A stretch of 64,000 nucleotides of DNA. Origin: Areca catechu (Eukaryota; Streptophyta; Magnoliopsida; Arecales; Arecaceae). Of the stretch, positions 53,197 to 63,474 are shown in pieces. The DNA lies in contig CM038038.1 in the NCBI GenBank assembly GCA_021397845.1, positions 66,200,748-66,264,747 of the forward strand, read 5' to 3'. A program made the position numbers and the translations under genes. Within the stretch, counting starts at the first letter, position 1; every line of letters begins with the position of its first letter. Under the pieces are notes generated by a model. The model ran no database searches, had not been told where the DNA came from, and saw nothing but the letters and a program-made list of their open reading frames with translations.

Positions 53197-55437
53197 TCAT
53201 GCATTAAAAATATTCAACCGCATTTTCTTATTCCCAAAAGAGACATCCATAACCCCTGTTCTGCAATTTATGCAAGCATTAGCGGTAGCTAGGAAAGGTC
53301 TTCCAAGAATGATGGGTATCTGACTAGGGTTACCGCTAGATTCCATGTCCAAAACAAGAAAATCAACCAGGAAGTAGAACTCATCTACTTTTACCAACAC
53401 ATCCTCGAGCATTCCACGGGGTGCCTTGATGGATCGATCAGCTAACTGTAAGGTCACCGTCGTGGGTTTTAATTCTCCAAATTTAAACAGATCATACACT
53501 GAGCCTAGGAGAAGGTTTACGCTCGCACCTAAATCTAACAAGGCTTTCTTAATTGTAAGGTCCCCTATGACACAAGAGATAATTGGGGTACCTGGGTCTT
53601 TGAGTTTGGGTGGAGCTATTTGCTGAAAAACTGAGCTGGCTTGCTCAGTTAAGAGGATTTTCTTAGGGATATGTGCCTTAGATTTTCGTTTTTGAGTGCA
53701 CAAATCCTTAAGAAATTTGGCATAAGCCGGTACTTGCTTGATGGCATCGAGGAGAGGTAAATTGATTTGGACTTGCTTGAATAATTCAAGCATCTCATTC
53801 ATTTTTAAATTTTTCTTATCCAATGGTAAAGGTGACTCCAAAGCACTAGGGAATGGAGCCTTAGGTACAGGTGCTTTACCAATGGATTCCTTCTCCTCTT
53901 CATTCTTTTTCTCTGGCTCTACTTCTTGGGTCGGGTCAGGTTGATCTAATATTTTTCCACTTCTTAAGGTGATAACAGATTTAGCATGTTCAGGAAAATT
54001 TTCAGGTCCAGTGGAACTCTCAGCCATGTATTGACCTTTAAAATTGATAATGGGCTGGCTAGGCAACTTACCCTCTTCTCTCCGATTGAAAGCTGTAGCT
54101 AGCTGACCTATCTGAGTCTCTAGCTTGGTAATGGATTGGGTATGGGAGTGAAGGATTTGGGTATTCATGTTCAGCCCCTCCTTCAAAGTTTGAAGGATCT
54201 TCTCTTGAAAGGAAGGATCAAGATTGCTTGGCGGAGGTTGTGGAGGCTGTGGGGCATTTTGATATTGTGGAAATGGCATGCTTTGAAATTTGGTCTCCTG
54301 ATAGTTTGGCCTAACGGAAGAATTGATTCCGGGTTGGGGTTTCCAAGAAAAATTTGGGTGATTGCACCAGCCGGGATTGTATGTGTTTGAATAAGGATCG
54401 TTTCCTGGTCTAGGACCCATTCGGGTTTGAGCTTGATGAGCTTGCTCTTGAAGAAGCTCAGGAAATTGGTAAGCTGATGGACAATCACCTAAGGTGTGGG
54501 TGGAACTCGAGCAGATAATACAGACTTCATGAGTAGGATGAGATGAGGAGGAATTATTTCCAGCTTGCAAAAGTTGGTCGAGCTTCTGAGATAGCTCATC
54601 AACCTTGCTGTAGATGTCTACAGCATGACAAACTTCATATATTCCTCCTCTCTTGGGTACTACAGGTCCTGTGGGAGGATCTCTACGGGCAGCTGACATA
54701 TGATGTAGAGAATTTTCACTTAACGTTTCAAACAACTGCCATGCCTCATGTTCATTTTTAAGCATGAACGTTCCTCCACATGAGGCATCCACCATTTGCC
54801 GGTGCCTTTCTGACAAACCGTCATAGAAGCACTGGACTAATTGCCATTTGGTTATGGCATGGTGAGGACATTTTCTAATTAGCTCTTTCAATCTCTCCCA
54901 GGTTTCATGAAACATTTCTCCATCTAATTGGGAAAAACTAGTAATGGCTTTTCTAATTTGATACGTCTTTCCTATGGAAAAATATTTCTTAAGGAACTCC
55001 CTTTGAAATTGATCCCAAGTTGAAATTGTCACGGTGTCTAGGGAATTCAACCAATATTTGGCTTTATCTTTCAGAGATAAAGGGAATAACCTAAGCCTTA
55101 AAGCATCGTCGGAGAAATTTTGGATCTTAACAGTGGAACAGATTTCTAGAAATTCATCTAAATGTTTATATGGGTCTTCAGTCGCAAGTCCGTAAAAAGA
55201 GGGTAACATCTGAATCACACTGGACTTGATTTCGTACTGGATGGCATCTACAGGGGGTACTTGGATACAAGGTGAATAAGTGTATTTTGAAGGAGTGAAG
55301 TACTCCTTCAGCGGAGGGTCAATTCCTTGATTAGGATCCATAGTACCTGGGCTGGTTGCTCTACTGGAGCCTTCAATTTTCGGATCTAGGGATATATGTT
55401 TAGGTTCTCGAAGTCGGCGCCTAGAATATACTAACAT
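53197..55437 (-). CDS. ATH-1 gag-protease, 746-codon open frame
   Basis: This is the longest open frame in the window. It starts MLVYSRRRLREPKH. The gag core lies at residues ~70-245 (IQMLPSFYGLATEDPYKHLDEF, LKDKAKYWLNSL, REFLKKYFSIGKT). A canonical CCHC knuckle CIICSSSTHTLGDC lies at ~306-319, with a Pro/Gln-rich and Glu/Lys-rich linker. The protease from ~610 has active-site DLGASVNLL (~634) and ILGRPFLATANACINC. It ends at TGA 53197, after which the same frame goes on into RT; whether that stop is original or a mutation is unclear. Gag and protease could still be made if transcribed. I see no missing key residue in this part. Confidence 0.9.
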   Translation of the reverse strand: MLVYSRRRLREPKHISLDPKIEGSSRATSPGTMDPNQGIDPPLKEYFTPSKYTYSPCIQVPPVDAIQYEIKSSVIQMLPSFYGLATEDPYKHLDEFLEICSTVKIQNFSDDALRLRLFPLSLKDKAKYWLNSLDTVTISTWDQFQREFLKKYFSIGKTYQIRKAITSFSQLDGEMFHETWERLKELIRKCPHHAITKWQLVQCFYDGLSERHRQMVDASCGGTFMLKNEHEAWQLFETLSENSLHHMSAARRDPPTGPVVPKRGGIYEVCHAVDIYSKVDELSQKLDQLLQAGNNSSSSHPTHEVCIICSSSTHTLGDCPSAYQFPELLQEQAHQAQTRMGPRPGNDPYSNTYNPGWCNHPNFSWKPQPGINSSVRPNYQETKFQSMPFPQYQNAPQPPQPPPSNLDPSFQEKILQTLKEGLNMNTQILHSHTQSITKLETQIGQLATAFNRREEGKLPSQPIINFKGQYMAESSTGPENFPEHAKSVITLRSGKILDQPDPTQEVEPEKKNEEEKESIGKAPVPKAPFPSALESPLPLDKKNLKMNEMLELFKQVQINLPLLDAIKQVPAYAKFLKDLCTQKRKSKAHIPKKILLTEQASSVFQQIAPPKLKDPGTPIISCVIGDLTIKKALLDLGASVNLLLGSVYDLFKFGELKPTTVTLQLADRSIKAPRGMLEDVLVKVDEFYFLVDFLVLDMESSGNPSQIPIILGRPFLATANACINCRTGVMDVSFGNKKMRLNIFNA

Positions 55438-56438
55438 ACACCCTCCCTCCTAAAGCAAACAGCAATCAAAGATTTTTTAATTTTTTTTTTAATTGGAAAG
55501 CGGAAGAATGAGAAGAGGTCTAAAGAGAAATTCCTAAGAGAGTCCTAAACTAGAGAGAAGAAAGTTAATTAATTAATTAATTTTTTTTTTTTTTCAATCA
55601 AACAAGTGAAACAAATCAAAATCACTATCCTAAGGTTAACCTGGATCTAGACAGCTCCTAACTGATCCAAGGTTACCTTTGAGCACTCCAAGCCCAAGAT
55701 CAATTAACTGACTTGGCCAGGTAAGTGTAAGGTTGGTGAAGGTTCCCTTATCGCTTGCCTTAGACACCAATTAAAAATTGGCCAGGTAAGCGGAACCAAC
55801 TCACGTCCCTTCGGGCTCTAGTCCCTGAACCACTTTCCTTAGACACCAAGGAATTAAATGATCTGAACCCGGTCCAACTCTAGGGTTTCCTTGTCCTATT
55901 GAGCTTGAAATCCTTAGGGTTGACGTCTAATTAATTTTAAAATTAAAGGCTTGGGTCAACGCAGATGCTGGATTGATGATTTATGGGCTAAGGAAGGGTA
56001 TTGATCTCCCCACCTTATCTAATTAATGGGTTGTGCCCTTAAGATATATTATGAAATTATGAAATGCAACAGCTAAGGTGTCCAAAAAGTTATAAACAAA
56101 CAAAATTAAACTTAATCTTTTTTTTTTTAATTTTGATGACTAAGTATCTGATCCTAATAAATTATGAAATGTCTGGGTAATATTTTTTTGGTTTTGCAAT
56201 AAAAATAAATTTACCTAAGTGAATCTAAAAAATTTTTTGTGTTCAACCTTTTTGTACCCTAGGACAACCATTCAACATAACCTCCCAGTTATGCCAGGGC
56301 AACCTTATGTCAGGGCACTCAAGATCGAAAATTGAATTTTTTAATTTAAATATAAAATTTTGAAAATTGAATTTTTTTTTTTTTTGGATTTTTAGATTAT
56401 TGATTATATATATTTTTTTTTCAGAATAACGCCGAAAG
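55438..56438 (-). other. ATH-1 leader
   Basis: AT-rich and non-coding, with T/A runs (55470-55490, 55575-55595, 56118-56128, 56368-56385). A middle part (55620-56040) has CCAAGG/CCTTGG and TAAGTG phrases reminiscent of other gypsy leaders in this window. No small ORF of note. Confidence 0.65.
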
Positions 56439-56456
56439 TCCCCGGCAACGGCGCCA
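56439..56456 (-). other. ATH-1 primer-binding site
   Basis: Minus-strand TGGCGCCGTTGCCGGGGA, six bases after the 5' LTR end, is the typical Athila primer site, complementary to tRNA-Asp. Confidence 0.93.
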
Positions 56457-56462
56457 AAAATC

Positions 56463-58236
56463 TGATGCGTGTCGTAATGCACCGATTTAGAACCTTAATT
56501 CCACTACTCTAAAGGGTTGAATAGCGGGAGTAAGGGTCAATCCCACAGAGACTTTGGGGTTATCTTGAAAAAGTATTTTCTTTTGATTTTAAATAAACTA
56601 AAACTAATGCAAAAAAAAATAGATGCAAATAATAAATTTGTGAAAATAATTCAGATATGACCTATCTCAAGAGTACGGCCCGTACCCATGGATCACGGCC
56701 CGTCCCTTAGGTATAGATCAGTCAAAATTAATTCACTACGACTTACCTTAAACGCTAATCCAACATGACTCCAGCATAACTAAAATAAAAATAAATAAAC
56801 ATGGATTAATATAAAGAAAATAAATATTTATTTCATAAAAGATTGGGGTACAGAGAAAATAAAATAAAAGCAAGGGAACAAGGGTCCCTTTCTCCCTTTT
56901 TATCCGACTCTGACTCTCTGTCACAGCAACAGGTGGAACTACGGACAGCAGGTGGAACCTCCCCAAAAATTCTCTTTTTTTTTTGTGCAGAAGAGAATCA
57001 CCGAGGTATTTATAGATGACAAATACCGTGTCGGGTCCGTGTGGAAAGCGCGGTGATTTCCTCATCTCAATCCGATCTCCTTATCTGATTTTTTTACGAT
57101 CATCTCCATCTCAAAAATCAAACTCAGAAATTCTATCGCACAATCTCGCGTCCATCCAGCGTCGTCCGACATCTCTTTTCATTCCGATGCTTCCTTGTTT
57201 TCGGACATCCCGGTCTTAATGACGGTGACAAGCAGCTGGGCAGACGCTGCTCGCTAGCGGATGCGGACACGCGGCTGGGGGTTGCTCGCGAACGGCGACG
57301 GAGAGGAGGCAGCAGCGGACAGCATGGCTTCGCACGGGCAGACGGGCGGCTGCTCATGGCTGCATGGCCGTGGGCTTGGACTCGCAGATGGACACGCGGA
57401 CAGTGGCGTGGCTCGCAGACTTGGGCGTGGACGGCTGGCAGCTTCACGGTGATGGGGGCGGACAGATGGCTTGGGCGAAGGTGCTGCAGCGGATGGTGGC
57501 TCACGGGATGGCCGTGGGCGGAGAGCAGAGACGTGGCCGGCGGAGACGTGGCCGGACGGCTGGGCGGCGTGCGGCTGGATGGCTGGCCGACGACGGAAGG
57601 GGCGATGGTGCTGCGGCAGGGGCGGACATGGCTTCACCGGCGGGAGGTGGGCGCGCGGACGGTGGCTTACAGGATGGCCGACGGCGGAGACGGGCGGCTG
57701 GATGGCTGGCCGACGGCGGAGACGTGGCCACTAGGCGGTGGCGTGGCCGTGGGTGGCGTGCAGCAGCAGGCGGCGGGTGGAGCAAAGGGGCGGAGGCGTT
57801 CTGGCCATTTTTCCGGCCGAACGGGAGCTCTCCGGCCGGCGAGAAGGTTGCCGGCGACTTCGACGGTGCCGAGGGAAGCTCTCCGGCAAGTTTCGGCGCG
57901 ATCGGAGCACGGTGGTCCACGGCTCTGCCCGTGGACCGGCAGCAATGGCTGCCATGGACCAAGCGGACATGCGGTGGACCATTGAGCCGGTCCACCGTGA
58001 GCCATTAAAATTTTGAGGCAATGCTCCAAAAATCATGCAGCTCTGAAATCCATGCTAAATTCTTCTAAAATCCATTTCGAGCCCGTTTGAAGTCCGAATT
58101 ACATTACGTTTGCGTCGTTGGACTCCTAAAATAAAGATCTACGCGTTTATGGAGTCAATTCCTGCAAAGTATTACAAAAAGTATCAATTTTAATAAAATA
58201 AAGTTGGGTTAATTTTCATTATTCTAATGTCTAACA
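56463..58236 (-). repeat. ATH-1 5' LTR
   Basis: Length 1774 bp. Minus-strand TATA box CTATAAATACC lies at 57005-57015. The GC-rich block (about 57220-58000) matches that of the 3' LTR with scattered substitutions and small indels that break frames differently in the two copies. That argues against a protein-coding role. Confidence 0.93.
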
Positions 58237-58241
58237 AGGCC

Positions 58242-58353
58242 CAACCATTCATCCAAGTCACAAACCTCATCCAAGATGCCAACCATCCATCCAAGATGCC
58301 ACCCTCCTCATCCATTCATTCAAGATGCCACCCTCTTCATCCAAGATGCCAAT
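58242..58353 (+). repeat. Probable CHR-2 LTR, right piece (short)
   Basis: After the AGGCC copy, 112 bases of CCATCCAAGATGCCA-type short repeats remain before a Tat-type LTR start. By the AGGCC duplication this must continue the sequence left of ATH-1, i.e. CHR-2 LTR. The sequence itself is not clearly alignable to other chromovirus LTRs. Confidence 0.5.
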
Positions 58354-59914
58354 TGATGTGGAAAGACCGCTGACATGGAGTCCTTCTCAAACCCAACAAG
58401 AAGTGGTGCTGGCAAGGATCGCCATGCAAATCTCGCTCCTCAAGCCTCGAGCCCTTCCATCGGGGTGGCTCCCTCAAGGTCGAGTCACCGATCGAAGTCG
58501 AGCTCCCGCTTTGCTCCTCAAGCCTCGAGCCCTTTTGCTAGGTGGCTCCCTCAGGGTCGAGCCACTAGTCGAAGTTGAGCTCCCGTTCGTCAAGCTTCGA
58601 GCCCTTTCGTCAGGTGGCTCCCTCAGGATCGAGTCCCCGGCCGAAGCCAAGCTCCTACTTCGCTCCTTGAACCTCGAGCCCTTCCATCGGGTGGCTCTTT
58701 CAGGGTCAAGCCCTCAATCAAAGTCGAGCCCCCGCTTTGCTCCTCGAGCCTCGAGCCCTTCTACCGGGGTGGCTCCCTCAGGGTCAAGCCCCCGGTCGAA
58801 GTCGAGCTTCTGCTTTGCTCCTTAAGATTTGAGCCCTTCCATCGGGGTGGCTCCCTCAGGATCAAGCCCCTAGTCAAAGTTGAACTCCCGCTTTGCTCCT
58901 CGAGCCTCGAGCCCTTCTATCAGGGTTCTCCCTCAAGGTCGAGTCCCTGGTCGAAGTCTCGCTCCCGCTCCTCAAGCCTCGAGCCCTTCTACAGGGATGA
59001 CTCCCTCAGGGTCGAGTCCTGGTGGAAGTCAAGCTCTTGCTTCGCTCCTCGAGCCTTGAGCCCTTCTGCTAAGGTGACTCCATCAAGGTCGACTCCCCGA
59101 CCAAAATCAAGCTCCCTCGAGCCATGCACCCTTCGAATAAGAAGGGGTGCCCAACTCGAGGTTGACCCATGGTCAAGGTCAACCATTAAGCTAGTACACC
59201 AAGCGAGCAGCGGAATGCCACCCGAAGCCTATGAAGGAAGAGCGCGCTGACCTATGTGGAGCCATCCCGCTAGGGCACCAGGGTCCCTACAAGCCACCAT
59301 TTACACTAGTTAGGGAAGGATTCACCACTCGAGACACCGCGCCCCACCACCGACCATCTACACCACCTTGAAAAAGAAGGTTACACCAGAGGGCTCGAGT
59401 CCTAAAGCATCCACACTCGGATCAAGGCTCTACCAAGTTTTCCCAAACAGGGTGTTAGGGCTCATGATATAATTTCTGGCCAAGAAGGAAGAGGGGGGCT
59501 CGCGTGCGATCCCCAAGCACCACCCATCATTGACCTCGTAGCATCCCCAAATGAGGAGAGGAGGGGGAGGGTGAGCCTGAGGCTAGTAACAGACAGTACC
59601 TTTTATCTATAAGAAAGGGAGAGAGCTTTCGAAGGAGGTAAGCAAGAATAGATAGAGGAAGGGGTAGAAACAAAAAGCACTCTAAGGCTACCAAAGCACT
59701 CTAAGGCTACCAAAGAACTCATTGGGAGAGTCCCAATGGATACAGCCACCATTGCTCAAGATCTCTTCCTCCACCAAAATTCTCACTTCATTCTTTTCTT
59801 TCAAAATCTCTAAGAGTGGAGACCAACTTGGGATCCACCTCAGAGGATCTGTTCTCCTAGATCGTCCCATTGACTTGACCGTCGGAGTATCCTTGCAAGA
59901 ATCCCTGGCCCAGG
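58354..59914 (+). repeat. Tat-type LTR (related to TAT-2 LTR), truncated by CHR-3
   Basis: It starts TGATGTGGAAAGACC. It shares with 44292-45670 the start, an internal minisatellite, CTAGGGCACCAGGGTCC / CTAGAGCACCAGGATCT, GATACAGCCACCATTGCTCA and GATCTGTTCTCCTAGATCG. It breaks at CCAGG (59910-59914), where CHR-3 begins. A 21-bp duplication of AAGCACTCTAAGGCTACC lies at 59676-59716. Whether it belongs to a full element or is solo cannot be judged. Confidence 0.7.
58445..59090 (+). repeat. ~78-bp minisatellite in the Tat-type LTR
   Basis: About eight units contain CCTCGAGCCCTTCCATCGGG, GTGGCTCCCTCAAGGTCGAG and CGAAGTCGAGCTCCCGC, then TTTGCTCCTC. Relative to the TAT-2 LTR array the unit has an extra CGCTTTGCTCC-like part. 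Open frames through it (58325-58825 and others) are not genes. Confidence 0.85.
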
Positions 59915-61390
59915 TGATGCAGGACTATTCATGAATTCCAATTATTTTTCATGTATTAAGAATTAAATTAGGAGTTTATATCCCAAATTTTAAGCCAAGA
60001 ATTGAAGTAAGGAAGTCTATAGAATTCTATAGAAATTCTAGAAGCAGATGCATGCAGAAATAGATCCTACAAGTGAAGAAACAGGATCGCCAAGGCTAAG
60101 AAGCCCTGGTTAGGACTAGCTCTTCTGCAATACTTCTACCTGATGAGTCAAGGGGGTGTACCTAGTAGAGATTTGAAGATTGATCTATGAAGAGTTTGCT
60201 CTATGCTCGACGAATGCGGCCTGGAAAACAAAGCTATCGATCCTGTAGATTTGCGACTTTCAATTTGGTGACCCGAAAGCTTGTCGATTGGAATCCTGGA
60301 TTCGTGAACTCTGAGGGACCTGTAAATCATAATTCAAGGGTTAGAAAATAAAGAAGAAAAAAGGTTAAATCACTGAAAGAAAAAGGGAAGGAAGAGAATA
60401 AAGAGGGGTGGCTAGGAAGATGAAGAGGCTGTAGGCTTGGAGGCGAGGCGTAGGGATCACACAAATATCCTAAATCACACAGAAAACTTCACACACAATT
60501 TTGAGGAACTCAATAATAATTCATTCATCAATAATCAGCAATAATACATGAGGGGGGGGAAGGGGCCTTTATATAGGCATACAAGTTAGGGCATACAAGT
60601 TAGGGCATACAAAAGATTTTACATGGTCTTCCTTTTCCTTTACAAACTCTTCCACAAGTCCTCTCCCAAATAGGTTCAAATTTCTTCTCCCAACTCAGAT
60701 TACTCCTCTCCTCCTCTTTGACTTGGTCTTCTCCTTCTCTTTGACTTGGTCCAAGGGGGGTAATCATAAGGGGGCACCATATGGAGGGTGACCATAAGGT
60801 GGGGCGCCATATGAAGAACTTTGGGCTTTTGGGCTTTGGATGGCCTACTTCAGTGCTGGACTAGGTCTTTTAGGGTTTCTTCTGGTTGTCCATCTCCTCA
60901 TGGTGGGCTGATGTACTTGTCATCCAGGTCTTCAATGATAGCTCCAAGAAACCTTCTATGCTTCCTAAGTGGCATAATTATGTGGATGACTGGATTTGAT
61001 GCAGTGGTTGTAGTATTATTCTGACTGGCTTCATAAGTGACTTGAGTCTTCTTATAAAATTAGACTGGACTCAATATAAGACTTACAAAACTAGACTGCA
61101 TGCATAAAATTCAAAACTTACAGGACTTATAAGACTCATTAAGCATCCAAAACTTGACTCAATACTCTAATTACATGACTCAACTATAGAAAGGCCCTAA
61201 ACAGGACTCAGGGGCCAAAATACAGACTCAAGTATAACAAGGCCTGAAAAGCAAACTCAAGGCCCAAATACAAAACTCAAATGGCTAACATAGACAAATT
61301 ATTAGACTCAAAGACAAAATTTGCATCATGGCTAGGGACTCAAAACTCAGGGACCCATAGTAAACCAGGGTTGACCTAATGTCCCCATCA
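59915..61390 (-). repeat. CHR-3 3' LTR
   Basis: On the minus strand the 1476-bp LTR starts TGATGGGGACATTAGG and ends AGTCCTGCATCA, the same ends as CHR-1 (CCCTGCATCA). A minus-strand TATA box CCTATATAAAGG lies at 60566-60577, followed by TGATGAATGAATTATTATTG near 60515. CATACAAGTTAGGG is tandemly repeated at 60579-60610. Confidence 0.85.
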
Positions 61391-61880
61391 ATTCTTCCAG
61401 GATGGGAAGAACTCGACTCCATCGACTAAGGGTCGCTCTAGCTCTGGTATCACTCAAGGAGGTCTGGGTTGAGGCACTGCAAGTCCTCTCAAGTAATCCA
61501 TGAATCGTCGGATTCTGGTCGACCATGCCAATAGACCAGGTAGCATTGATAACCACGACCCCGGGTCATGATAGCTTGATTGTCTAGGATATGCTTGATC
61601 CGTTCACCTCTCTCAGGCCAATTTATAAGTGGACACTTTAGGTTAGGTTCGCTCTCAAAGGATGGAGTAGGTTCAAAACCTCAATAGAAATCACTATCAG
61701 TTCCCTATACTCAACCAAGTTAGCAATATTGAAGGTAGAGCTAATGTCAAAATCCGAGGGCTGATCTAGCATATAAGCATTGGATCCTACCTTCTCTATC
61801 ACTCAAAAGGGTCCAGCTCTACGAGCATGAAGCTTCTTAACCATAACAAAATCTCTTACATTAAATCTCTTGGCTCTCTT
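61347..61880 (-). pseudogene. CHR-3 integrase C-terminus with chromodomain, heavily decayed
   Basis: Minus-strand pieces in more than one frame read KKLHARRAGPF, SSTFNIANLVEY (near 61720), and a chromodomain with YLVYWHGRPESDDSWIT (near 61500), then SSHPGRIDGD across the LTR start. Multiple stops and shifts are present. The order is the same as in CHR-1 and CHR-2. Confidence 0.75.
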
Positions 61881-62470
61881 TTCGGGAATTAGCTAGTTTG
61901 ATTCAAAATTAATGCTTAATGCGAATGTTGCACGTGACTTGTACTGACACCTAACAAAAATGCAAACTCAACTATGCATTCCTATTGAGAGGAGCTTTAT
62001 TGGACTCTTTTGGGCCTAAACCTAGTAGACTATAGGTTCTTTAGGTTTGACCCTAGTTTGACATGCATATGAAAACTTACAATGAACTTCTAGTAAATGC
62101 CAGAGGGTATGCAAGAAGTAAGATGCAAACCTAATATGTACAATGAATGTATGCAACATGCAAACTTCTATAAATTGCAATCTAATAATGAGAAAATTAG
62201 GAGAAGTTTCAAAAAAAGGTAGAAAATAAGAAGTGGGTTGGTTAGTCTAGTAGGGTAGAATGTAAGAAAAGGGTTCAGGGTTGGTTGGATAGAATAGGAT
62301 GTAAGAAGGGATGTCAGGGATTAGTCCTAGACTAATAAGGTTAACCTTATGGGATTGATGTACATCTACTGGGTTTGTATAATGGAAGGATGGGTCATTA
62401 ATTTCAAGGAAGAGATCTGCAATTGGGGTTATTGGAGTGACTTCATCCTGAGAGTGTTGATTTAAAGAGA
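61881..62470 (-). other. CHR-3 spacer between gag and chromodomain
   Basis: The minus strand has GGTCAAACCTAAAGAACC near 62035-62060, like CAAGGTCAAACCTAGAGAGC at 34739 of CHR-1, and AGGAATGCATAG like AGGAATGCGTCG at 34812. So the two elements share the post-gag spacer. No enzyme domain is visible on either strand. Confidence 0.6.
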
Positions 62471-63474
62471 TCAGGTCCTTAATGATTTTTCTGGTTCTTG
62501 AATCAAAGGACTAAACTCTAAAATTGGGCTTTCTTCTAGTGGCTCCTCAAGTAAGATTCTAATAGTAATATCTGGGTTCTCTTCCTCTAATTGGTCTTCC
62601 ATTACAGGTTCAGTTTGGGTGGGGTCAAGGTCAACTAACTTTGGATTGGCTTTTACCTGGGTATCTACTAGGATCAACAAATTCTAGGTTGGCCTCTACC
62701 TGGGTATATACCTAGTCAACTAGTTTTAGGTCTTCTATAAGTAACTCCTCTTCTTCTTCCTCATACTGTTCCACTAAGCTCATCAGCTTCATATACTTTC
62801 TCTTCATTGTCAGCTCTATGAACCAATGAGGTAGTAGGAGGGGGTTGGCTAAAGAAATATTGACTAATAACTGGGGTGGGGGTGGGTTGACTAAGGGGTT
62901 CCTGACTAATACTAGGCTCAACAATAGGTTCAGACTCATCTTTATCTAACTCACCTAGGTGCAGGGTGCTGACTGGACACTGGCTAACAAAATGGCCTGG
63001 TTTGCGATATCTAAAACACACTCTCGGGGGATTGGAACTCCTCTGAACCTCTACAGACTTGCCTCTATCCCCTTTATGGGCCATAGTCGTACTGGGCTGG
63101 TTAGGATCTGATCCTAGACTAGGGGCACTATTCCTAAAGGGTTTAAGTTGACAAAAGGGAAGTGGACTAACAATAGGCTCATATCTAGGGGTACTAATCC
63201 AATGGGTTGCCTGGTTATTGGTTTGGGTTATTTGGTCAAATCTTTGATCTATTTGGTAGAATCTATGGTTCATTTAGTTTTGGGATTGGGTCAATTGGTT
63301 TTGGGATTGGGTCAATTGGGTCATCTGGGTATTGGTTTGGTCAAGTTTATGGTTCAATTTTTCATTCATGGTTCTTATGAGTGCTTCAAGACTGGACTCC
63401 ATGGTTGAACTAGGTTCGGGTTTATACTTCTGGTATTGGGTTTCTAATCTAATGGTCATGCAACAAATCAACAA
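62471..63474 (-). pseudogene. CHR-3 gag remnant with altered zinc knuckle
   Basis: Minus strand: MESSLEALIRTMNEKL (about 63400) is a Gln-rich coiled N-terminus with repeats of LTQSQNQ. A TAG follows, then MNHRFYQIDQRFDQI, a basic part and a knuckle CFRYRKPGHFVSQCP in which the second Cys is Tyr. A Pro/Ser-rich and Glu-rich part follows (YEEEEEELLIEDLKLVD; EPVMEDQLEEENPDI). The gag core present in CHR-1 (YIKWEEQMDRYFE) is absent between the coiled part and the knuckle. Stops and one or two shifts are present. Confidence 0.75.

Larger units (their letters stand above)
47142..58236 (-). mobile_element. ATH-1: complete Athila-lineage Ty3/gypsy element
   Basis: LTRs lie at 56463-58236 (5', 1774 bp) and 47142-48924 (3', 1783 bp), with AGGCC at 47137-47141 and 58237-58241. 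The minus-strand primer site TGGCGCCGTTGCCGGGGA is the one known for Athila (tRNA-Asp). Order: leader, gag-protease, RT, RNase H, integrase, 3' UTR, LTR. There is no envelope-like ORF, which many Athila elements carry. Six in-frame stops, frameshifts and a small integrase deletion make it inactive. LTR similarity indicates a fairly recent insertion. Confidence 0.95.

Noticed and set aside
53426..53944. Plus-strand frames opposite ATH-1 gag-protease
   Set aside because: Shadow frames of the long minus-strand coding region.
58325..58825. 166-codon open frame
   Set aside because: Runs through the LTR minisatellite; repeated Ser/Pro peptide is a by-product.
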